From Burkholderia sp. BCC0506 (GTDB taxonomy: Bacteria > Pseudomonadota > Gammaproteobacteria > Burkholderiales > Burkholderiaceae): a stretch of DNA of 64,000 nt. The stretch lies in NCBI RefSeq assembly GCF_902833145.1, contig NZ_CADFEN010000004.1:434001-498000 (forward strand), given 5' to 3'. Under the pieces are notes generated by a model. It did not search any database. It was not told the origin of the DNA and saw only the letters and a program-made list of their open reading frames with translations. Shown piece after piece: positions 16,885-25,296 of the stretch. Position numbers and translations under genes: made by a program. The first letter of the stretch is position 1. The number at the start of each line of letters is the position of its first letter.

Positions 16885-18066
16885 ATGAACGCGCCGCCGT
16901 TCGCCGACTGGGCCATCGCGTTCCTGCAACTGCTGTATCGCATGCAAATCGCGTTGGTGCGTGGACTGCACGCGCTCGGCCTGACCGGCGACGCCGACGG
17001 GCAGGCGGCGTGGCCGTGGGCGCACCGCATCGCGCTCGAAACGCTGCGCATCGACGCGGGACTCACGCGACAGCTCGCGCTCGCCTGCGGCGCGACGGCG
17101 CTGGCCGTCGTGCTCGCCTGCATCGCGCTGGCTTCGCGCAAGCGGCGTGTCGCGTCGGCCGTCGCCGCGCTGGCCGTCGCATGGTGCGCGCCGTGGCCGC
17201 CTGCGTCGCTGTGGCTCGCGCCTGCCGTGCCGACGAGCTTCCAGCGCGATCCCACACCGTTTTCCGTCGCGAACGTGATGCGCGGCGCTCATCTGTACAC
17301 GCAACATTGCGCGGCCTGCCATGGCGCGGACGGACGCGGCGAAGGCCCGCTCGCGGCCAAGCTCGCGCACTGGCCGCCGACCTTCGCCGGCGCGCTGCTC
17401 GCGCGTCGGCTCGACGGCGAACTGTTCTGGCGCGTGCGCCACGGCACGCAGGACGAGCACGGCGCGTCGACGATGCCCGGCTTCGCCACGACGCTCGGCC
17501 CGCAGGACACGTGGGCCGTGCTCGATTACCTGAAGGCGCTGGCCGCCGGCAGCGGCGCGCAGGCGGAAGGCGCGTGGCCGGTGCCCGTCCCGCTGCCGGC
17601 GCTCGACGTACAGTGCGGCAACGCCGCGCCTCAAGCACTCGAGCGCTGGCGCGAAGGCCAGCGCGTGCGCGTCGTCGCGCTCGCGCCCGGCGCGACGCCA
17701 CCGCAGGAAGACCCGCGCTGGCAAACCCTGCTCGTCACCGAACGCGGCGCGCCGGTGGCGCCATCGACCGGCTCGCGTGCGAACTGCGTCGCGACGACGG
17801 CCGACGCGTGGCGCGCGTTCGCGACGATTGCCGGTGTCGCGCCCGATGCACTCGGCGGCACGCAACTGCTTGCGGATCGACGCGGCTGGCTGCGGGCGCG
17901 CGCGTTGCCGGGCAGTGTCGGCTGGTCGGATGCCGACCTGCTGTGCCGCTCGGATGCGTCCGTGCAGCCGACCGCGCGCGCCACGAGCGGCGACGCACTG
18001 ACCGCGCTGCTGCTGCGCGTCGACCGGGAACCCGTGCGCGACGTACAGGCCGGGCTTGCGCATTGA
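16885..18066 (+). CDS. Membrane-anchored c-type cytochrome in the sulfur operon
   Basis: A 393-residue protein. N-terminal hydrophobic segments (near residues 10-30, 65-80 and 90-115) precede a cytochrome c domain with one haem-binding motif CAACHGADGRGEGPL at about residues 145-150 and a candidate Met ligand in STMPGFA. The C-terminal half has no family I recognise; it contains several Cys residues. The protein is probably anchored in the inner membrane with its haem domain in the periplasm, serving as electron carrier. It starts 50 nt after the ABC ATPase and precedes a second binding protein. A cytochrome inside a sulfonate-type transport operon is odd. Confidence 0.8.
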   Translation: MNAPPFADWAIAFLQLLYRMQIALVRGLHALGLTGDADGQAAWPWAHRIALETLRIDAGLTRQLALACGATALAVVLACIALASRKRRVASAVAALAVAWCAPWPPASLWLAPAVPTSFQRDPTPFSVANVMRGAHLYTQHCAACHGADGRGEGPLAAKLAHWPPTFAGALLARRLDGELFWRVRHGTQDEHGASTMPGFATTLGPQDTWAVLDYLKALAAGSGAQAEGAWPVPVPLPALDVQCGNAAPQALERWREGQRVRVVALAPGATPPQEDPRWQTLLVTERGAPVAPSTGSRANCVATTADAWRAFATIAGVAPDALGGTQLLADRRGWLRARALPGSVGWSDADLLCRSDASVQPTARATSGDALTALLLRVDREPVRDVQAGLAH

Positions 18067-18099
18067 ATCCCTGAACCCTTCCTCCAACCGCACTTCACG

Positions 18100-19053
18100 A
18101 TGAATCCGACCCGACGCCACTTCCTCGCCCAGGCGGGCGCCCTTGCCACGATCGCCGCCGCGCCGGCCGCCGTGCGCGCGCAATCGGGCGCCCGGCCGCT
18201 GCTGCGCGCCGGCGACCAGAAAGGCGGGCTGCGTGCGCTGCTCGAAGCGGCCGGCGAACTGAACGGCCTCGCATACGACATCGCGTGGACCGAATTCCCG
18301 GCCGCCGCGCCGCTCGCCGAAGCGCTGAACGCGGCCGCCGTCGACTGCGGGCCGATCGGCGACGCGCCGGTGATCTTCGCGCTGGCATCGGGCGCCCGCA
18401 TCAAGGTGATCGGCGCGAACCGTTCCGATCCATACGGCACCGCCGTGCTCGTGCAACCCGACGCCGCGCTGAAAGGCGCGGCCGACCTGAAAGGCAAGCG
18501 CATCGGCACCACGCGCGGCTCGATCGGCCATTTCGTCACGCTGAAGGCGCTCGATGCGGCCGGCTTGCCGCCCGACGCCGTGTCGTTCCGCTTCCTGCCG
18601 CCGGCCGACACGATGCTGGCGCTCGCCACCGGTTCGATCGATGCGTGGGCGACCTGGGAGCCCTATACCGCGCTCGCCGAAACGAGCGGCCGCGCGCGCG
18701 TGCTGGTCAACGGCCGCGGGCTGTGGTCAGGCCTCAGCTATCTCGCGGCGACCGACGCGGCGATCGCCGCGAAGCGCGACGTGCTGCACGATTTCCTGCG
18801 GCGTGTCGTGCGCGCGCAGGCCTGGTCGTACCGGCACGCCGACGCATATTCGGCGGCGCTCGCGCGCATCATCGGCATTCCGCCGGCCGCCGCGAAGCTG
18901 CAATTCGAGCGCCGCGGCACGCGCTGGCTGCCGATCGACGCGACGGTGATCGCCGAGCAGCAGCGCACGGCCGACTTCTACCTGAAGGCCGGGCTGCTGC
19001 GCCAGCCGCTCGACGTGCGCACGACCTTCGACACGAGCTTCCCGCTTGCCTGA
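18100..19053 (+). CDS. Second ABC substrate-binding protein (aliphatic sulfonate type)
   Basis: A 317-residue periplasmic binding protein of the SsuA group. The N-terminus TRRHFLAQAGALATIAAAP is a good Tat-type signal. The mature domain shows LRAGDQKGGLRALLEAAGEL, later ALNAAAVDCGPIGDAPVIFAL and a DTMLALATGSIDAWATWEPY segment typical of sulfonate binding proteins. It lies 33 nt after the cytochrome gene, closing the operon. No second permease accompanies it, so it may share the upstream permease/ATPase and widen substrate range. It differs clearly from the protein at 13883. Confidence 0.88.
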   Translation: MNPTRRHFLAQAGALATIAAAPAAVRAQSGARPLLRAGDQKGGLRALLEAAGELNGLAYDIAWTEFPAAAPLAEALNAAAVDCGPIGDAPVIFALASGARIKVIGANRSDPYGTAVLVQPDAALKGAADLKGKRIGTTRGSIGHFVTLKALDAAGLPPDAVSFRFLPPADTMLALATGSIDAWATWEPYTALAETSGRARVLVNGRGLWSGLSYLAATDAAIAAKRDVLHDFLRRVVRAQAWSYRHADAYSAALARIIGIPPAAAKLQFERRGTRWLPIDATVIAEQQRTADFYLKAGLLRQPLDVRTTFDTSFPLA

Positions 19054-19131
19054 GAGGCGCGCGGCCGCCCGAACGGCTTCGGCACGATCTGGCACAATCG
19101 CGATTCGATCATCCCGCCTTCAGCCAGCGTC

Positions 19132-19998
19132 ATGCCAGCCATCACCGCACTCTTCGTCTACCCGATCAAATCCTGCGCGGGCATCGCGCTGACGCGCGCG
19201 CAACTGCTCGAAACGGGCCTCGCGTACGACCGTCACTGGCTGATCACCGATCCGCACGGGCAGATGCTCACGCAGCGCACGCACCCGCGGCTCGCGCTGA
19301 TCCGCCCGACGCTCGACGGCGATGCGCTCGTGCTGAACGCGCCGGGCATGCCGGCGATCCGCACGCCGCTCGATGGCGACGCAACGCCCGCCACGCCGAA
19401 GATGGCCGCGACCGTGTGGCGCGACACCGTCGACGCGATCGACACGGGCGTCGAAACGGCCGCGTGGCTCAGCGAATTCCTCGGCGTGCCGACGAAGCTC
19501 GCGCGCTTCGGCCCCGACACGCGCCGCGGCTGCAACCGCAAATGGACCGGCGAGATCGATACGCATACGCAGTTCGCGGACGGCTATCCGCTGCTCGTGA
19601 TCGGCCAGTCGTCGCTCGACGACCTGAACGCGCGGCTTGCCGCGAAAGGCGCGCCTGCGATCCCGATGAACCGCTTCCGGCCGAACATCGTCGTGTCGGA
19701 TCTCGACGCGTACGAAGAGGATTTCGTCGAACACCTCGACGCCGACGGCGACACGCCGGTGCGGCTGCGGCTCGTGAAGCTGTGCACGCGCTGCCCGATG
19801 CCGACGATCGACCAGGTTACCGGCGCACCCGATCCCGCATGGCCGCACGAGCCGACCGACACGATGCAGACCTATCGCGCGAACCCGAACTACGACGGCG
19901 CGCTGACGTTCGGCATCAATGCGATCGTCGTCGCAGGCGCGGGCGCGTGGCTCGAAGTCGGGCAACCGGTCGAAGCGGAGATCGGGTTCGGCGATTGA
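19132..19998 (+). CDS. MOSC domain protein (YcbX-like, without ferredoxin domain)
   Basis: A 288-residue protein. The N-terminal MOSC_N beta-barrel begins ALFVYPIKSCAGIAL, and the MOSC domain follows from about residue 120. The conserved Cys of this family is in LCTRCPMPTIDQVTG. These proteins bind molybdenum cofactor; YcbX and mARC relatives reduce N-hydroxylated compounds. E. coli YcbX has an additional C-terminal 2Fe-2S domain that is missing here, so electrons must come from a separate partner. It stands alone after the sulfur operon, 78 nt away. The physiological substrate is unknown. Confidence 0.88.
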   Translation: MPAITALFVYPIKSCAGIALTRAQLLETGLAYDRHWLITDPHGQMLTQRTHPRLALIRPTLDGDALVLNAPGMPAIRTPLDGDATPATPKMAATVWRDTVDAIDTGVETAAWLSEFLGVPTKLARFGPDTRRGCNRKWTGEIDTHTQFADGYPLLVIGQSSLDDLNARLAAKGAPAIPMNRFRPNIVVSDLDAYEEDFVEHLDADGDTPVRLRLVKLCTRCPMPTIDQVTGAPDPAWPHEPTDTMQTYRANPNYDGALTFGINAIVVAGAGAWLEVGQPVEAEIGFGD

Positions 19999-20057
19999 GC
20001 CGGACGGCGCCGCCCGTTCCCTTCGCGCCCCTTCACGCCCCTTCGCGTCGCGCGCCG

Positions 20058-21479
20058 TCACGCGGCGCGCGGCATCGCGTCGCTCGCCGCCGCCGGCAAC
20101 CGGATCGTCACGACCAACCCGCCGCCGGCCGCATCGGCCAGCGTCACGCTGCCCTGATGCACGCGCGCGATTTCCCGCACGATCGACAGCCCGAGGCCCG
20201 TGCCTTCGACCGTCTGCGTCTTGCTGCCGCGATGGAAGCGCTCGAACACCGCATCGCGTTCGTCGGCCGGAATGCCCGGCCCGTTGTCGATCACGTCGAG
20301 CCGCGCGTCCGCGCCGTCGCGCGAGACGCGCACCGTGATCACCGCGTGGTCGCCCGCATAACGGATCGCGTTGTCGATCAGGTTGCCGATCATCTCGCCG
20401 AGCAGGTCGGATTGCCCCGACACGTCGACGTCGGCCTCGTGCTCGAAGCCGAGATCGATGCCGCGCGCGCGGGCGACGGGCGACCAGTCGAGCGTCACGC
20501 TGCGGGCGAGCCGGTGCAGCGCGACCGGCTTGTGCGCGACCGCATGGCCGCTGTCCGAATCGAGCCGCGACAGCGACAGCAGTTGCTGGACGATCTTCGC
20601 CGCCTGCCGCACTGCGCCGTTCGCGCGCCGCAGATGCACGTTCGCGCGCGGCTGCTCGTCGGGCCGCAATGCGAGTTCGACGCCCGCCTGCACGGCCGCG
20701 AGCGGCGTCTTCAGCTGATGGGCCGCATCGGCGAAAAAACGCCGCCGCGCCACCTGCATCCGCTGCGTGCGGCCGATGTACTGGTTGATCGAATCGACGA
20801 GCGGCGCGAGTTCGCTCGGCATCGCGCCGGTATCGAGCGGCGTCGTGTCGTCCTCGCTGCGCGCGGCGACGGTGGCCGACAGCCGGTTCAGCGGCCGCAG
20901 CCCGCGCCCGACGCCGAGCCACACGATCCCGAGCGCCAGCACGACGAGCAGCCCTTCCTGCAGCAGCGACCCGATCAGGATCTCTCGCGCGAGCGCCTGG
21001 CGCGCCTCGATCGTTTCGCCGACCATCACCCACACGACGCGCGACTGCGCGGTCGGCACGTCGTGCACCGGGATGCGCAGCGCGGCCATCCGCAATTGCT
21101 CGCCGCGATACACGACGTCGTAGTAGCGCGTGACGAACAGCGCGCCGTCGCCCGCGTCGCGCCCCTGCGGCAGCGGCAGGTCCGGATAGCCGGTGATCGT
21201 GTGGCCGTTGTCCTCGCGGATCAGGTAGTAGATCTTGCCGCCGTCGCTCGATTCGAGCATTTCGAGCGCGAGATACGGCAGGTCGACCTCGATCTCGCCG
21301 TCGTTGAGCCGCACGCCTTCGCGGATCGACTTCAACGACGACGACAGCGTGCGGTCGAACGCGACGTGCGCGGCGCTCATCGCGCGCTGGTACGTGAGCC
21401 ACGAGTCGAGCGCGAGCAGGCCGAGCAGCGGCAGCAGCAGCCACAGCGCGACCTGCGCGCGCAGGTTCGGGCGGGTCAT
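20058..21479 (-). CDS. Two-component sensor histidine kinase (TctE-like)
   Basis: A 473-residue inner-membrane kinase. The N-terminal membrane segment (about 8-28), a periplasmic region of the 2CSK_N/TctE type and a second membrane segment near residues 170-190 precede a HAMP-like linker. The phosphoacceptor His is in FFADAAHQLKTPLAAV, followed by N (GNLIDNAIRYA), G1 (VIDNGPGIP), F and G2 (GTGLGLSI) boxes. The ATG overlaps the response-regulator stop by 4 nt (ATGA), so the pair is translationally coupled. TctE normally senses tricarboxylates, but no tctCBA transporter is present here. Confidence 0.92.
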   Translation of the reverse strand: MTRPNLRAQVALWLLLPLLGLLALDSWLTYQRAMSAAHVAFDRTLSSSLKSIREGVRLNDGEIEVDLPYLALEMLESSDGGKIYYLIREDNGHTITGYPDLPLPQGRDAGDGALFVTRYYDVVYRGEQLRMAALRIPVHDVPTAQSRVVWVMVGETIEARQALAREILIGSLLQEGLLVVLALGIVWLGVGRGLRPLNRLSATVAARSEDDTTPLDTGAMPSELAPLVDSINQYIGRTQRMQVARRRFFADAAHQLKTPLAAVQAGVELALRPDEQPRANVHLRRANGAVRQAAKIVQQLLSLSRLDSDSGHAVAHKPVALHRLARSVTLDWSPVARARGIDLGFEHEADVDVSGQSDLLGEMIGNLIDNAIRYAGDHAVITVRVSRDGADARLDVIDNGPGIPADERDAVFERFHRGSKTQTVEGTGLGLSIVREIARVHQGSVTLADAAGGGLVVTIRLPAAASDAMPRAA

Positions 21480-22156
21480 TCCGCGCGCTCCGCCTTCGCC
21501 TCGAGCAGATAGCCGAGCCCGCGCAGCGTGACGATCGCGACGCCCGTGTTCTCCAGCTTCCTGCGCAGCCGGTACACGTAGATCTCGATCGCATCCGCGT
21601 TGACCGACTCGTCGAGCCCGAAGATCTTCTCCGACAGCGTGTCCTTGTTGATCGCGCGGCCGTTGCGCAGGATCAGCACTTCCAGCACCGAGCGCTCGCG
21701 CGGCGTGAGCGACAGCGGCTCGCCCGCGAGATGAAAGCTGCGGTCGATACTGTCGTACGAAAGCGGCCCGCATTCGACGCGCGAATGCTCGTGCCCGAGG
21801 CTGCGCCGGATCAGCGCGCGGGCGCGCGCCTCCAGTTCGGTCAGCTCGAACGGCTTCGCGAGATAGTCGTCGGCGCCGAGATCGAGCCCCTTCACGCGGT
21901 CCTCCACCGACCCGTGCGCGGTGAGGATCAGCACCGGCACCGGATTGCGGCGCGCGCGCAGGCGCCGCAGCACCTCCAGCCCGTCGAGCTTCGGCAAGCC
22001 GAGATCGAGGATCACCAGCGCGTAATCCTGCGTGCGCAGCACGTGGTCCGCCGCCTCGCCGTCGGCCATGTGATCGACCGCGAAGCGCGCGGCACTCAGC
22101 GCGTCGTTCAGCGACTGAGCCAGGTTCGGGTTGTCTTCGACGAGCAGCACACGCAT
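21476..22156 (-). CDS. Two-component response regulator (OmpR/TctD family)
   Basis: A 226-residue regulator. The receiver domain (1-115) has the acidic pocket VEDN, phosphoacceptor D51 in LVILDLGLPK, the Thr of LILTAHG and Lys of DDYLAKPFE. A winged-helix OmpR DNA-binding domain (about 128-222) ends with YVYRLRRKLE and TLRGLGYLLE. It is the first gene of the pair with the TctE-like kinase and overlaps it by 4 nt. Targets are not apparent; neither neighbouring operon is an obvious tricarboxylate system. Confidence 0.93.
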   Translation of the reverse strand: MRVLLVEDNPNLAQSLNDALSAARFAVDHMADGEAADHVLRTQDYALVILDLGLPKLDGLEVLRRLRARRNPVPVLILTAHGSVEDRVKGLDLGADDYLAKPFELTELEARARALIRRSLGHEHSRVECGPLSYDSIDRSFHLAGEPLSLTPRERSVLEVLILRNGRAINKDTLSEKIFGLDESVNADAIEIYVYRLRRKLENTGVAIVTLRGLGYLLEAKAERAE

Positions 22157-22282
22157 GGGAATTCCGGTAAGGTCAGCGACAGCCCGCTACATTACATGAT
22201 CCTTTCCATCGCGACGCCTCGCGAAAACACGGGTTGCGCCGGTGCCGTCCAGCCGCCGCGCGCCGGGGCGCGACGCTGCCGC

Positions 22283-23518
22283 TCAGCGCGCTGCCGCGGA
22301 ACGGTTGCCCGTCGCGACGTGCGCGTGGCCGGACACGCTCCGCTCGCGAAAACCGGCCACCACCGCGACGAACGCGATGCTCGCGCCGGCCGTGACGACG
22401 ATCATCGGGTGCGCGGTGCCGTCCGACAGCGACGCCAGCACGCCGCCGCACGCGGCCGTGATCGCCATCTGGATAAAGAAGAACAGCCCCGACGCCGTGC
22501 CGGCGATCTCCGTGTACGGCTGCATCACCGCGAACTGGCAGGCCGGGATCGCGATCCCGACCGCGATCATCACGACGAACATCGGCACGACGAGCGCCGT
22601 CACCGAAGTCGGCGCGAGCGCGCCGCCGACCCACAGCACGGCGGCACCGGCCAGATTGACGGCCGACGCCGCCGCGATGACCGAATCGGGTTTCCAGCGC
22701 GCGCTGGTCCGTGCGAACGCATTCGAACCGATCAGGTAGCCGAGCACGGTCACGCCGAAGATCGCCGCATAGACCGGGCCGGACACGCCGATTTGCCGCT
22801 GGAACAGCGTCGACGATTCCGCGATGAACGGATAGTAGGTGCAGTAAGCGAAGCTGATCGCGAGCGAGTAGCGCAGGAAACGCCGCTCGCGCAGCAGGCC
22901 GGCGTAGGTCCGCAGCAGCCCGGCGCCGGCCGGCGGCCGCGCATCGCGTGCACGGGTCTCGGGCAGGTCGCGCAGCACCATCGCGATCGCGACCAGCCCG
23001 CCCGCCGCGAGCCAGCCGAACACGCCGCGCCAGCCGAGCCACGCGGCAATCGCGCTGCCGGCCAGCGGCGCGACCACCGGCGACAGCGCCATGCCGGCGG
23101 AAATATGGCCGAGCATCGTGGCCTGCGTCGCGGCCGCAAAACGCTCGCGCACGATCACGCGGCCGATCACGGTGCCGCTGCAGCCGCCCAGCGCCTGGAA
23201 CACACGCGCGGCGATCAGCGCCGGAACGCTGGTCGCCCATGCGCAGGCGACGCTCGCGACGACGTACAGGCACAGCCCGCCGAGCAGCACCGGCCGTCGG
23301 CCGTAACGGTCGGACAGCGGCCCCGACACCAGCATCGACAGCGCATAGCCGACCATGTAGAGGGTCAGCGTGAGCTGCAGTTGCGCGTCGGTGCCGTGCA
23401 GCGTATCGGCCATCGCGGGCAGCGACGGCAGGTATGCATCGATCGTGACGCGCGGCAGGCAAACGACGAGCATCAACAGGAACAGCCAGCCCCGGCGGGG
23501 TAACGAATGCGTCTTCAT
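22283..23518 (-). CDS. MFS drug-resistance transporter, Bcr/CflA family
   Basis: A 411-residue inner-membrane protein with about 12 hydrophobic segments. The family motifs are visible: the segment PRVTIDAYLPSLPAMAD in the first helix and loop, MFS motif A as SGPLSDRYGRRPVLLGG, and motif C-like GGCSGTVIGRVIVRE. Members export small drugs and metabolites by proton antiport. The start at 23518 (MKTHSLPRR) is preferred over an ATG 14 codons upstream, which would extend into the shared promoter. It is divergent from a MocR regulator that probably controls it. Confidence 0.9.
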   Translation of the reverse strand: MKTHSLPRRGWLFLLMLVVCLPRVTIDAYLPSLPAMADTLHGTDAQLQLTLTLYMVGYALSMLVSGPLSDRYGRRPVLLGGLCLYVVASVACAWATSVPALIAARVFQALGGCSGTVIGRVIVRERFAAATQATMLGHISAGMALSPVVAPLAGSAIAAWLGWRGVFGWLAAGGLVAIAMVLRDLPETRARDARPPAGAGLLRTYAGLLRERRFLRYSLAISFAYCTYYPFIAESSTLFQRQIGVSGPVYAAIFGVTVLGYLIGSNAFARTSARWKPDSVIAAASAVNLAGAAVLWVGGALAPTSVTALVVPMFVVMIAVGIAIPACQFAVMQPYTEIAGTASGLFFFIQMAITAACGGVLASLSDGTAHPMIVVTAGASIAFVAVVAGFRERSVSGHAHVATGNRSAAAR

Positions 23519-23587
23519 GCGGTCAGTCCGTTTCGGTCGGATGAGTGGGGTCGACAGCAATCTAGGGCGAAAGTGATATAAGCTGAA

Positions 23588-23617
23588 GGACCATTAAATC
23601 GACCGTTGACTGGACCA
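23588..23617. promoter_or_regulatory. Candidate MocR operator: GGACCA direct repeat, 24-nt period
   Basis: GGACCA occurs at 23588-23593 and 23612-23617, in the 101-nt gap between the divergent exporter and MocR genes. The second copy ends 2 nt before the MocR start codon, so occupancy would block its own expression. Period and ACCA ending match the site beside the first MocR gene. Confidence 0.45.
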
Positions 23618-23619
23618 CT

Positions 23620-25101
23620 ATGCCGCGAGGCAAAGCCGCGATTCCGCTGGATCTGCCGCGCCCTGCCGGGTTGTCGGGCGCCGGCTCGCAGACGAAGCAG
23701 GAATGCATCGCCGACACGATTCGCGACGCGATCCTGAAGCGCCTGCTGCCCGGCGACAGGCCGCTGCCATCCAGCCGGACGCTGGCCGCGCGCTGGGACG
23801 TCGCGCGCGGCACCGTCGAAGCGGCGTACGACATCCTGTGCGCCGAGGGCTACGTCGCCCGCACGCAAGGATCCGGGACGCGTGTATGTGCGGCGGTGCC
23901 GGACAGCTATCTGCGCGCGGCCGAGCAGGCGCGCGACGGCGGCTCGCTCCACGCCCCCGCCGCCTCGCCGGCGCCGGCCTCCCCGGCCGAGCCCGAGCAC
24001 GGCGTGCGCCCGGGCGTCCCGTTCGTCGCGCGACTCGCCGACCCCGGCCTGCTGCCGATGCAGCAATGGAAGAAGGCGCTCGGCGCCAGCCTGCTTGCCG
24101 CGACGGCGGACGACCTCGCCGCGACGCCGGCACAGGGCGTCGACAGCCTGCGCGCCGAGATCGCCGCGTACCTGCGCGAATACCGCGGCATCCCGTGCGA
24201 AGCGGGCGACATCGTCATCACGACCGGCATCCGCCACGCGATCGACCTCGTTGCCCGCACGCTGCTCGCGCCCGGCTCGACGGTGCTGATGGAAGATCCC
24301 GGCTACGCGTCGGCGTGGCAGATTTTCACGTTCGCGGGCGCGGCCGTCATCGATGTGCCGGTCGACCGGGAAGGCATCGACACCGCGCTGCTGGACCGCC
24401 ATCCCGATGCGCGCGTCGCCTATGTGACGCCGGCCCACCAGGCGCCGCTCGGCGTCACGATGTCGGTGTCGCGCCGGCTCGAACTGCTCGACTGGGCGCA
24501 GCGCAACCGCACGTGGATCATCGAGGACGACTACGACGGCGAATTCAGCTACCAGACCGCCCCGCTGCCCGCGCTGAAATCGCTCGACGCATGCGATCGC
24601 GTGATCTACTGCGGGTCGTTCAACAAGACGCTGTTTTCGGGGCTGCGCATCGGCTTCATGGTCGTGCCGGCGGAACTGCGGCCGGCGCTGTCCGCCGTGT
24701 GGCACGCGACCGCGCGCTCGGTCGGCGTCGCGCCGCAGCTCGCGCTGGCCCGCTTCATCGGCCACGGCGATTTCGCGAAGCACCTGCGCGCCGCCCGCCA
24801 CGCATACCGCCAGCGGCGCGACCTCGTGCTCGACGAGCTGGCCAAGCATGCCGGCGGCCGATACACGGTGACCGGCGAGCACGCGGGCTTTCATTTCGTG
24901 CTGTGGCTGCCGCCCGGCATCGATGACGCAGCGTATGTCGCGCAAGCCCGCGCGGCCGGCGTCGAGCTGCAGTCGATCCGCGGCTTCTGTCGAAGCGCCC
25001 GGCGCGAAGCGGGCGTCGTCGTCGGGTATGCCGCGCTGACGGCCGCGCACGCGCGACATGGCGGCCGCATCCTCGGGCAACTGCTGGCCACGCCAGCGTA
25101 G
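23620..25101 (+). CDS. MocR-type transcriptional regulator (second copy)
   Basis: A 493-residue fusion of a GntR winged helix (about residues 25-95, PLPSSRTLAARWDVARGTVEAAYDIL) and a fold-type I aminotransferase domain. The PLP-binding segment is YCGSFNKTLFSG with K336; IIEDDYDGEFSYQ is also conserved. It has the same length as the MocR at 21 but a different N-terminus and ligand region. It is divergent from a Bcr/CflA exporter, which suggests that it controls export of a metabolite or drug-like amine. No ribosome site is obvious before ATG 23620, where the operator repeat sits. Confidence 0.9.
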   Translation: MPRGKAAIPLDLPRPAGLSGAGSQTKQECIADTIRDAILKRLLPGDRPLPSSRTLAARWDVARGTVEAAYDILCAEGYVARTQGSGTRVCAAVPDSYLRAAEQARDGGSLHAPAASPAPASPAEPEHGVRPGVPFVARLADPGLLPMQQWKKALGASLLAATADDLAATPAQGVDSLRAEIAAYLREYRGIPCEAGDIVITTGIRHAIDLVARTLLAPGSTVLMEDPGYASAWQIFTFAGAAVIDVPVDREGIDTALLDRHPDARVAYVTPAHQAPLGVTMSVSRRLELLDWAQRNRTWIIEDDYDGEFSYQTAPLPALKSLDACDRVIYCGSFNKTLFSGLRIGFMVVPAELRPALSAVWHATARSVGVAPQLALARFIGHGDFAKHLRAARHAYRQRRDLVLDELAKHAGGRYTVTGEHAGFHFVLWLPPGIDDAAYVAQARAAGVELQSIRGFCRSARREAGVVVGYAALTAAHARHGGRILGQLLATPA

Positions 25102-25296
25102 GCGGCTCGCGCCCCATCCCCGTTCCCTTTCGAGCGCTGCGTCGCGCCGCGAAACGCGCGGCCGGCGCCGCTTCGACCTCGGGAAATCCATGACACGATC
25201 GGCGCGATTGTGAACCGGAATGAAAGCAGGCTGAAAGTGCCCCGCAATTAACATCCGCGTCACTCGAACAACACACACGCATCACTGGAGGAAGAC

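Noticed and set aside
16885-18066. The cytochrome could be part of a terminal oxidase
   Set aside because: No oxidase subunits are nearby, and only one haem motif is visible.
18285-21512. A very long open frame (1075 codons) on the plus strand, opposite the histidine kinase and in another frame of the binding protein and MOSC genes
   Set aside because: It is an artefact of GC-rich codons: Arg/Ala-rich sequence without domain features, and it covers several well-supported genes in other frames.
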